DNA from: Fen-1362 sp964597035
GTDB taxonomy: Bacteria; Planctomycetota; Phycisphaerae; Sedimentisphaerales; Anaerobacaceae
Length of the DNA: 37,529 nucleotides
NCBI GenBank assembly: GCA_964597035.1
Contig: CAZQWM010000017.1
Span: forward strand, 1 to 37,529
Direction of reading: 5' to 3'
The position numbers and the translations under genes were made by a program. Every line of letters starts with the position of its first letter. Within the stretch, counting starts at the first letter, position 1. This document shows, piece by piece, positions 31,670 through 37,529 of this stretch. The notes beneath the pieces are model-generated. The model worked only from the letters and a program-made list of their open reading frames with translations. It did not search any database and was not told the DNA's origin.

Positions 31670-32890
31670 ATGAACGGTAATAATCACAGGGTGAACAGAA
31701 GGAGATTCCTGAAATCCGTAGGGGCTACAGGTTTTGGCTGTGTTCTTGCACGAAGTGTTTCGGCCGACCCTAATGCCGTTGCCAAAGACAGACAGCCCGA
31801 ATTGCCTCAATTACCCAGGAGAAAGTTCGGCAAGACCGGCGAGGATGTCTCGGCCCTGTCACTGGGGGCTATACAGCTTGTTGATAATCAGGTTATTCTC
31901 GTAAGCTCTCTTAAATGGGGGATGACTTACTGGGATACTGCCTATGGCTACACGGGCGGAAACAGCGAGCAGTGCATCGGCAAATTCCTTGAAAAAAATC
32001 CCGAGGTGAGGAAGAAGCTCTTTGTCGCAACCAAGGCCTCAGGCGCCTACAACGTGGAGGATGTCGAAGACCGCCTGCAGACCTCACTGAAAAGAATGAA
32101 TACCGATTACATTGACGTGTTCTATGGCGTGCACGTACTGAACGATATCTCTCAGCTTACCGACGATTTGAAATCCTGGGCGGAAAGTGCGAAAAAACGC
32201 GGCCTGATAAAATACTTCGGCTTCAGCACCCACAAGAATATGGAGCGAAGTTTGTATGAGGCGTCGAAAATGGGATGGATTGACGCGATACTGACCACGT
32301 ACAACTTCCGCCTGACCAAAGACGCCGAAATGAAAAAGGCCATCGATGCCTGTCATAAGGCCGGTGTTGCGCTTACCGCCATGAAAACTCAAAAGAGCGT
32401 CACGGTTGATACGGACGAAGACAAAAAGCTTATGGCGCATTTTTCCGAAAAAGGTTTTACCGAAGGTCAGGCAAAGATAAAGGCCGTTCTCGAAGACGAA
32501 AGAATCTCAGCAGTTACCGTAGGGATGAACAGCGTCTCGCTTATAACCGAGAACGTCGCAGCCGTCCTCGACGAGACAAAGCTTTCGCAGCAGGACAAAC
32601 TTGCCCTCGAACAGTATGCTCAGGCCACCTGTAGTGGGTATTGTGCCGGCTGTGCTGAAATTTGTGATGAGGCGGTTCCCCAGGCGCCGTATGTCAGCGA
32701 CGTTATGCGTTCGCTGATGTATCATAACAATTACGGGGACAATCACCTCGCGAGACAGTCCTTTGCAGAAATCCCGGCCGAGACGAGGGCTAATCTTCTG
32801 AAAGTAGATTATAGTGCTGCCGAGGCCCGATGCCCGCAGAAAATGCCAATAGCCCGGCTGATGCGAGAGGCGGTTGCGAAGCTTGCCTGA
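31670..32890 (+). CDS. Tat-exported aldo/keto reductase with C-terminal Cys cluster
   Basis: Length is 406 aa, ATG 31670, with GGAGG 10 nt upstream. A Tat signal is present: 'NRRRFLKSVGATGFGCVLARSVSA', Arg10-12. The AKR barrel follows with the tetrad Asp89 and Tyr94 ('WDTAYGY'), Lys122 ('ATKAS') and His155 ('GVHVL'). A C-terminal helical region has Cys-x3-Cys-x2-Cys-x3-Cys ('CSGYCAGCAEIC'), like the Fe-S-binding C-termini of some AKR proteins. NAD(P)H is scarce outside the cytoplasm, so an exported AKR may bind its cofactor tightly or obtain electrons through the Fe-S site. It lies downstream of the polyferredoxin gene, 161 nt away, possibly in its own unit. Confidence 0.9.
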   Translation: MNGNNHRVNRRRFLKSVGATGFGCVLARSVSADPNAVAKDRQPELPQLPRRKFGKTGEDVSALSLGAIQLVDNQVILVSSLKWGMTYWDTAYGYTGGNSEQCIGKFLEKNPEVRKKLFVATKASGAYNVEDVEDRLQTSLKRMNTDYIDVFYGVHVLNDISQLTDDLKSWAESAKKRGLIKYFGFSTHKNMERSLYEASKMGWIDAILTTYNFRLTKDAEMKKAIDACHKAGVALTAMKTQKSVTVDTDEDKKLMAHFSEKGFTEGQAKIKAVLEDERISAVTVGMNSVSLITENVAAVLDETKLSQQDKLALEQYAQATCSGYCAGCAEICDEAVPQAPYVSDVMRSLMYHNNYGDNHLARQSFAEIPAETRANLLKVDYSAAEARCPQKMPIARLMREAVAKLA

Positions 32891-33089
32891 TAGCAAATAC
32901 ACAATGTCCTTTTCCGGCCTGTCCACCGCAGCAGCAGCTTCGGCGTTGCCGTGGTGGAGGGTAGATGGCTGAGTTTTTTGGCTGAAGAAGACCGTTCTCT
33001 GAACACCCGCGACTGCAAAAAATTTCGACCACTGTCTAATTGTAAAGCTTTGCAATATAAGGCCTTATGATTAGATAGTGTCTTTTTTC

Positions 33090-33118
33090 TTGGTGCTGGT
33101 TGTGGGGGAGGGTATAAT
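33090..33118 (+). promoter_or_regulatory. Sigma-70 promoter in front of a gene-free, structured stretch
   Basis: TTGGTG (33090-33095), a 17-bp spacer, then perfect TATAAT (33113-33118). Start near 33124-33126. No ORF with an SD follows before the terminator at 33297-33321. Confidence 0.65.
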
Positions 33119-33123
33119 AAAAC

Positions 33124-33321
33124 AGTAGAAGAAGGCTTGTATGTAGTATTTCGGCTTCGGCGAAGAGGTGATGAGAAAGTTTTATTACAGTTTTTGGCTG
33201 CCATTCACGGCCAACAAAAGGAGAATTCTTATACTGACAATTGCAACCTACATCGCCTTGTGTTGAAAGGCGTGTAACCTTTTCTGTTTTTTTCTGACCG
33301 CTCTTGTTGAGCGGTTTTTTT
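33124..33321 (+). ncRNA. Candidate structured small RNA (~195 nt), unclassified
   Basis: A promoter and an intrinsic terminator bound about 195 nt in the 506-bp gene-free region 32891-33396. Several helices can be drawn: closing helix ACAG..AAGAAGG (33122-33135) with CCTTTTCTGT (33278-33287); ATGTAG (33141-33146) with CTACAT (33248-33253); CGCCTT (33254-33259) with AAGGCG (33267-33272); TTGGC (33195-33199) with GCCAA (33211-33215). An alternative AAAAGG (33217-33222) with CCTTTT (33278-33283) competes with the closing helix. An AAAAGGAG Shine-Dalgarno-like segment has no ATG behind it. I could not match it to 6S, SRP, tmRNA or RNase P. It could also be a leader or attenuator for hldD. The rest of the gap (32891-33089) shows nothing recognisable. 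Confidence 0.45.
33297..33321 (+). terminator. Intrinsic terminator upstream of hldD
   Basis: ACCGCTC / GAGCGGT stem (33297-33303 with 33309-33315), TTGTT loop, followed by a run of seven T including the last stem base (33315-33321). It ends the candidate RNA, 75 nt before the hldD ATG. Confidence 0.88.
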
Positions 33322-33328
33322 ATGCGCG

Positions 33329-33357
33329 TTGACACACACGTTGCCGGCCATTAAGCT
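33329..33357 (+). promoter_or_regulatory. Possible hldD promoter (perfect -35, weak -10)
   Basis: TTGACA at 33329-33334 directly follows the terminator; at 17 bp there is only TAAGCT (33352-33357). If real, hldD is transcribed independently of the candidate RNA. Confidence 0.35.
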
Positions 33358-33396
33358 TGTCCGCGAAGCGACCAGTAATATAGGGGATTTTGCAAA

Positions 33397-34374
33397 ATGA
33401 TAGTCGTAACAGGCGGGGCAGGTTTTATCGGCTCGGCGTTAATCGCCGCGCTTAACAAACGCGGCGTCGACGATATTCTGGTCGTTGACCGGCTCAGTAC
33501 CGACCAGAGGTGGAGAAATCTGGTCAACCTGCGCTTCGCTGACTATCTTGACAAAAACGATTTTCTTGAAATAGTCGCCGAAGACGCACTGCCGTTTTCC
33601 GTAGAAGCCGTATTTCACCTCGGGGCCTGTTCAACAACGACCGAGACGGATGTTTCGTTTCTTATGGATAATAATTACGAGTACTCCAAACAGTTGGCTC
33701 AGTGGACGGCCGACGAAGACATCAGGTTCATATATGCATCCAGCGCGGCGACCTACGGCGACGGCTCACAGGGATTCAGCGACAATGAGGGCCAACTCGG
33801 TTTGCTCCGCCCACTCAATCCTTACGGTTACTCGAAACAACTGTTTGACCTGTGGGCGAAGCGAAACGGCCTGCTCAAAAAAATAGTCGGGCTGAAATAC
33901 TTCAATATCTTCGGCCCGAACGAATATCACAAAGCCGAAATGCGAAGCTTCGTCTTAAAGGCATTCGAGCAGATAAACGCGACCAAAAAAGTGCGTCTGT
34001 TTAAATCGCATCGCTCTGATTACGCCGACGGCGAGCAAAAGAGGGATTTTCTCTATGTCAAAGATGCAGTCGATACGACGCTGTTCTTTTTTGATAATCC
34101 CAAAACTGCCGGCATCTTCAATATCGGCTCTGGTACCGCCCGCACCTGGAACGACCTCGCAAAGGCCGTTTTTGCTGCAATGGGTAAATCGCCAAACATC
34201 GAATATATTGATACGCCCGACTCAATCCGTAACCAATACCAATATTTCACCGAAGCCGACATCTCAAAAATCCGCTCCGCTGGCTACAAGAAGCCAATTA
34301 CCCCACTTGAGCAAGCTATTAAAGACTACGTGGCTAATTATTTAACTCAGGGCGATTACCTCGGCGAAATATAG
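33397..34374 (+). CDS. hldD: ADP-L-glycero-D-manno-heptose 6-epimerase
   Basis: Length is 325 aa, extended SDR. The NADP-binding motif 'VTGGAGFIGSAL' is at the start. The family pattern 'VFHLGACSTTTETD' is characteristic of HldD/RfaD, followed by 'YASSAATYGDGSQGFSD', the catalytic 'NPYGYSKQLFD' (YxxxK) and 'GLKYFNIFGPNEYHKAEMRSFVLKAFEQI'. It converts ADP-D-glycero-D-manno-heptose to the L-glycero form for LPS inner core, which implies an LPS-bearing outer membrane or another heptose glycan. No other heptose genes are adjacent. Confidence 0.95.
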   Translation: MIVVTGGAGFIGSALIAALNKRGVDDILVVDRLSTDQRWRNLVNLRFADYLDKNDFLEIVAEDALPFSVEAVFHLGACSTTTETDVSFLMDNNYEYSKQLAQWTADEDIRFIYASSAATYGDGSQGFSDNEGQLGLLRPLNPYGYSKQLFDLWAKRNGLLKKIVGLKYFNIFGPNEYHKAEMRSFVLKAFEQINATKKVRLFKSHRSDYADGEQKRDFLYVKDAVDTTLFFFDNPKTAGIFNIGSGTARTWNDLAKAVFAAMGKSPNIEYIDTPDSIRNQYQYFTEADISKIRSAGYKKPITPLEQAIKDYVANYLTQGDYLGEI

Positions 34375-34448
34375 TCCGGAGTTGGCTGAGCGATGTTTAC
34401 ATCTTGGCATTTATGTTACATAGGCGGTCTTGGTGGTTTTTCAATTGC

Positions 34449-34477
34449 TTGCCAGTCTGCCGGACAGACCTTATAAT
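34449..34477 (+). promoter_or_regulatory. tyrS promoter with inverted repeat in spacer
   Basis: TTGCCA (34449-34454), a 17-bp spacer, then perfect TATAAT (34472-34477). The spacer contains the perfect dyad GTCTG-ccgga-CAGAC (34455-34469), a plausible repressor site. Start near 34484, leader of about 23 nt, too short for a T-box. Confidence 0.75.
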
Positions 34478-34506
34478 CCCCGCTAAGATTTTTCAGAGAA
34501 AGGATT

Positions 34507-35692
34507 ATGCCAAAATCAGTCGCCGAACAGCTTGAATTGCTAAAACGAGGCACGGTGGAGATTTTTACCGAGCAGGAACTGGCTGATAAGTTAAAAACCG
34601 GCCGGCAACTGCGAATAAAGCTAGGCCTCGACCCCACAAGCCCGGATATTCACTTGGGCCATACGGTTGTGTTGCGCAAGATGAGGCAGTTCCAGGACCT
34701 TGGCCACAAGGCAGTTTTGATTATCGGCGATTACACCGCCCGCATCGGCGACCCGACGGGCCAGAATACAACCCGGCCGATGCTGTCGACGGATGATATC
34801 GAGCGAAACGCAAAAACATACTTCGAGCAGGCAGGCAAAATCCTCGATACCTCAAAGGAAAAGCTCGAAGTCCGCTACAACAGCGAATGGCTGGCAGGTC
34901 TTAACCTTGCCGATTTGATAAAACTCGCGAGCAATATGACGGTGGCAAGGATGCTCGAACGGGACACTTTTGAGATACGTTATAAGGCCGGTGATGCCAT
35001 CGGTGTCCATGAGTTTCTGTATCCACTTATGCAGGGCCACGATTCGGTCGTTATAGAAAGTGATGTTGAATTAGGCGGAACTGACCAGACCTTCAACAAT
35101 CTCGTTGGCAGGGACCTTCAGCGGGTGCACAATCAATCGCCGCAAATCGTTATCACCGTCCCCATCCTTGTAGGCTTGGACGGCAGGGAGAAAATGAGCA
35201 AATCCAAGGGCAACTATGTCGGTGTTACCGATGAGCCGAATGATATGTTCGGCAAGGTGATGAGTATCTCCGACGATATGATGGAAAACTACTTTACACT
35301 GCTTACCGACCTGCCGACAGAAAAAGTCGCAGCATTGACAAATTCTCAAAAGACTCACCCCAAAGAGGCGAAGGTCCTGCTGGCCAAAACGATTGTCTCG
35401 CAGTTCTATGACAGAGACACCGCCGAATCCGCAGCCGAGCAATTTGAGAAGGTCTTTGCCCAAAAGCAGCTTCCCGATGAAATGCCTGAGTTTGAGCTTG
35501 CTGCTGAGCCGATTACAGTGAAACAGCTTCTGCTTGCCTGCAAGCTTGTTTCTACCGGCGGCGAAGCAAAACGAATGTGCGCCCAGTCAGCCGTAGCTAT
35601 CGATAGCCAAAAAGCAACAGACCCAAATGCCCAAATCACACCGGCAAACGGTATGACAATCCAGGTCGGCAAACGAAAATTCGCAAAAGTAA
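34507..35692 (+). CDS. tyrS: Tyrosyl-tRNA synthetase, 3' end in assembly gap
   Basis: 395 codons are visible; the gene enters the 100-N gap at 35693 probably within a few codons of its stop, since the S4 domain is almost finished ('GMTIQVGKRKFAKV'). Class I signatures: His49-Leu-Gly-His52 ('PDIHLGHT') and KMSKS at 229-233. Tyrosine-site segments 'GDYTARIGDPTGQN' and 'GGTDQTFNNLVGRDLQR' are present. The S4-like RNA-binding domain follows at ~335-395. It attaches Tyr to tRNA-Tyr. The apparent continuation of the frame beyond the gap is an artefact of the placeholder length. Confidence 0.95.
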
Positions 35693-35792
35693 NNNNNNNN
35701 NNNNNNNNNNNNNNNNNNNNNNNNNNNNNNNNNNNNNNNNNNNNNNNNNNNNNNNNNNNNNNNNNNNNNNNNNNNNNNNNNNNNNNNNNNNN
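35693..35792. other. Assembly gap (100 N) between tyrS and a minus-strand small gene
   Basis: Exactly 100 N; hides the tyrS stop and the 3' part of the converging small gene. Confidence 0.99.
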
Positions 35793-35891
35793 CGGCTCGA
35801 CGCGGACAATGGCGCCGGAGGCCTTGATTGCCTGCATTATCGCCGCAACCGCTCCTGCTCCGCCGGTCGCTGCTATAGCTGCGTTGGTCAT
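35793..35891 (-). CDS. Fragment of a small hypothetical protein, 3' end in gap
   Basis: A minus-strand ATG at 35891 is preceded by GAAAGGGG, and 33 codons run into the gap. The peptide is Ala/Gly-rich then 'IMQAIKASGAIVRVEP'. A pattern of this kind ('AIKASGxIVRVEP') is one I associate with short conserved hypothetical proteins, but no function is known to me. It converges on tyrS. Confidence 0.6.
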
Positions 35892-36080
35892 AATCGCCCC
35901 TTTCAGTTAATACTCAAGGTCCTGCTTCTGACAATCCTACGTCTCACTGTAATCGATGTCAATTGAGGGATTTCTTTTAGAAAAGGGGCGAGTTCGAGGA
36001 TTGCCGGTAATTTTAAACCCGCCAAGAGTAGCAGGGGATTCGTTGATGTGATGCGAGAACTCTTGCGGGCTGGGTGTGGT

Positions 36081-36353
36081 TTAGATATGGCAGGTTTGTT
36101 TGCCCCTTGATTCCACCGGCTTTTCTTTTGGATTCTGGGGCATTTTTACGGAGGAAAAGGTGTCCATAGAATCATCATTGCTTTCTGCACGGAATTTTGC
36201 TATCTTGGATGAACCTGCCTGAAGGATTAGGAGGCGTAACGCGTCAATGGGGGCCTTGTGTTCGAGGTCAGCCAGTTCGTTGGCTATGGCGATAACAATA
36301 GGGTCGGCGTGGTTTGAAAAATTAATGTTTTCTGCGCCGCTTGTTTTTCCCAT
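36081..36353 (-). CDS. Small hypothetical protein
   Basis: Length is 90 aa from ATG 36353, with GAGGGCG upstream; the frame is open to 36410 but that start lacks an SD. The sequence has an acidic helical centre ('IVIAIANELADLEHKAPIDALRLLILQAG') and a polar, disordered-looking C-terminus ending in 'GKQTCHI'. No family recognised. It is divergent from the next gene, 125 bp away, across an AT-rich spacer. Confidence 0.55.
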   Translation of the reverse strand: MGKTSGAENINFSNHADPIVIAIANELADLEHKAPIDALRLLILQAGSSKIAKFRAESNDDSMDTFSSVKMPQNPKEKPVESRGKQTCHI

Positions 36354-36478
36354 TACCACGCCCTCAAGTTGAATTGAGTAAGATACACATTCTTTTATCG
36401 GCTGTGTCAATACAAAAAATTAGAAAAATTAACTAAAAAAGATTAGCCCTGCTGTAAGTTGAGAATAGTCTTATATAT

Positions 36479-36919
36479 ATGAGTGAAAGATTTTCTGAGA
36501 AACTGCTGAGTGCGAGCATTCCGGCTCAGGTGGCAGATGCCTTTCTGGAGCAGGCAGATGAACGCGGATTCAAGAAGAAACGGGCTTTAAGCGCTGCGGT
36601 AAAACTTTGGGCGGAACTGCCACGTGAAATTCAGGCCAATTTAATGGACCTGTCACTTGACAGCTCGGCGTTTGTTGAAATGGTGCACAATATTGTGAAT
36701 GAATATGTTGGCACTGGAAAAGAAAAGGAGCCCTCTAAAACAACGAGCAGAAAGTCTTTACGAGAGGCAATCGGCCGAATCAAGGAAATGGTCGAGATTG
36801 AGCAGCAACAGCCGGGAACGATATATCGTGTTCTCGATAAAGACGAACAGCGGGTGTTGGATGAGTTCCGCAAGCTTGTGGCACCGAAGGGCCGTAAGCG
36901 CAAAACACGCTCTGCGTAG
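36479..36919 (+). CDS. Hypothetical protein with ribbon-helix-helix-like N-terminus
   Basis: Length is 146 aa, ATG 36479 in a TATATATATG context without an SD. Residues ~8-45 'LLSASIPAQVADAFLEQADERGFKKKRALSAAVKLW' have the strand-helix-helix pattern of CopG/Arc-type DNA-binding proteins. A helical middle follows and a Lys/Arg-rich C-terminus ('APKGRKRKTRSA'). A DNA-binding or nucleoid role is a guess. It is divergent from the 90-aa protein, and the shared 125-bp spacer (A/T-rich, with a TATATATAT run at the start codon) could be its operator. Confidence 0.6.
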   Translation: MSERFSEKLLSASIPAQVADAFLEQADERGFKKKRALSAAVKLWAELPREIQANLMDLSLDSSAFVEMVHNIVNEYVGTGKEKEPSKTTSRKSLREAIGRIKEMVEIEQQQPGTIYRVLDKDEQRVLDEFRKLVAPKGRKRKTRSA

Positions 36920-37046
36920 ATAGATTAGCACGAACAATGCCATAAGTCTCACTGCCCGTAGAATTAACAATCCGCGATATTATCTGGCGAATTTATTTTC
37001 TTGTTTTTCCCCTGATGGAGAAAGCGTTGGTGTATCCATAAAAAAA

Positions 37047-37074
37047 TTGACAGCGGACAGTGACACATCAAAAT
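37047..37074 (+). promoter_or_regulatory. avtA promoter, near-leaderless
   Basis: TTGACA (37047-37052), a 16-bp spacer, then CAAAAT (37069-37074). Predicted start at about 37081, only about 3 nt before ATG 37084. An AGGG at 37075-37078 would then fall outside the mRNA. Confidence 0.5.
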
Positions 37075-37083
37075 AGGGCACTT

Positions 37084-37529
37084 ATGAGGATATCAAGGTT
37101 TGGCCGGAAAATAAAACAGCGGTCGGGTATTAGTCAACTTATGGTTGATTTGGGCGAGGCGTTTGGCGGGGATATGCTGATGCTCGGAGGAGGCAATCCT
37201 GCGCACATACCACAGGTTGAGGCAGTATTCCGCAGACAAATGAGTGAGCTTCTTTCAAAGGATGGGGTGTTCGAGGGCATCGTGGGAGATTATGACCCCA
37301 CACAAGGCAACAGGGAGTTTATCGAAGCGGTCTGTGGGCTGTTGCGGGCTGAATGCGGATGGGATGTTAAGCCAGGTAACATCGCTCTTACCACCGGCAG
37401 CCAGTCGGCTTTTTTCATTCTGTTCAATATCTTCGGAGGTGCATACGAGGATGGGACGAGCAAACAAATCCTGTTGCCGATTGCACCGGAATATATCGGC
37501 TACAGCGACGTTGGTTTTGCGGAGGGCCT
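37084..37529 (+). CDS. avtA: Valine-pyruvate aminotransferase AvtA, 3' end beyond window
   Basis: 148 codons are visible to the window edge. The N-terminus 'MRISRFGRKIKQRSGISQLMVDLGEAF' and 'MLMLGGGNPAHIPQVEAVFR' match AvtA, then 'YDPTQGNREFIEAVCGLLRAECGWDVKPGNIALTTGSQSAFFILFNIFGG' and 'LLPIAPEYIGYSD'. AvtA is a fold-type I PLP aminotransferase making alanine from valine and pyruvate. The PLP lysine lies beyond the window. Alternative: a related AvtA-like enzyme with another amino donor. Confidence 0.9.
   Translation, partial: MRISRFGRKIKQRSGISQLMVDLGEAFGGDMLMLGGGNPAHIPQVEAVFRRQMSELLSKDGVFEGIVGDYDPTQGNREFIEAVCGLLRAECGWDVKPGNIALTTGSQSAFFILFNIFGGAYEDGTSKQILLPIAPEYIGYSDVGFAEG

Noticed and set aside
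33036..33335. 99-codon minus-strand ORF across the candidate RNA region
   Set aside because: No SD, low-complexity composition, and it covers a plus-strand promoter and terminator.
34507..35910. tyrS frame continuing past the gap to 35910
   Set aside because: Residues after the gap are the antisense of the small minus-strand gene starting at 35891; tyrS must end inside the gap.

Overview
The window reads as a scaffold from a Gram-negative, probably anaerobic or microaerophilic bacterium, most likely a metagenome assembly of Planctomycetota (class Phycisphaerae or a relative). The sequence shows a filamentous-haemagglutinin-type secreted protein with an Asp-Thr repeat, a type IV-type prepilin with an IIELL N-terminus, a beta-barrel protein, heptose synthesis (hldD), TRAP transport and a DUF6599/DUF362/polyferredoxin operon. 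The taxonomic placement is an inference from gene content; there is no rRNA to anchor it. Three runs of exactly 100 N (2379-2478, 5112-5211, 35693-35792) are scaffold gaps, and each one interrupts or abuts a gene.

Layout. 1-2568 (minus): a 3'-truncated FHA-domain protein, tRNA-Phe(GAA), and a prepilin interrupted by a gap. 2797-5347 (plus): rpoN (sigma-54) and a gap-broken outer-membrane-like protein. 5529-9502 (plus): a tight seven-gene arsenic operon: arsR, a COG0701-type permease, a TrmO/TsaA-family gene, a CxxC mini-thioredoxin (ArsE-like), an ArsF-like thioredoxin-fold protein, an ArsG-like CcdA-family permease and a thioredoxin-type arsC. 9629-13364 (plus): phosphomannomutase/phosphoglucomutase with a histone-H1-like lysine tail, a DUF1805 protein, a secreted protein with an Ada-type zinc domain, and comF. 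13394-18178 (minus): gapA, then behind a strong terminator an unusually long ndk, pgk, rpe and accD. lexA (plus, 18792-19445) follows, preceded by a puzzling overlapping ORF.

19508-22390 (minus): a complete DctPQM TRAP transporter. 22593-23999 (plus): a beta-CASP metallo-beta-lactamase. 23996-26546 (minus): tatA-tatC followed by a B12-binding radical SAM enzyme. 26633-31508: a membrane-anchored nitrilase-fold enzyme transcribed divergently from a DUF6599 - DUF362 - NapH-like polyferredoxin operon; both sides have near-perfect sigma-70 promoters. 31670-32890: a Tat-exported aldo/keto reductase with a Cys cluster. Several apparent Tat substrates therefore lie next to tatAC. 33124-33321: a promoter-terminator-bounded, structured stretch without a gene, a candidate small RNA. 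33397-37529: hldD, tyrS (cut by a gap), a fragment of a small minus-strand gene, a divergent pair of small hypotheticals (one with a ribbon-helix-helix-like N-terminus) and the start of avtA.

The most noteworthy items are the arsR-permease-trmO-arsEFG-arsC operon, the candidate RNA at 33124-33321, the lysine-tailed phosphohexomutase, the exported Fe-S/DUF362 module next to tatAC, and a nested palindrome inserted in frame in the DUF6599 gene. All family assignments come from reading motifs by eye; no searches were run.
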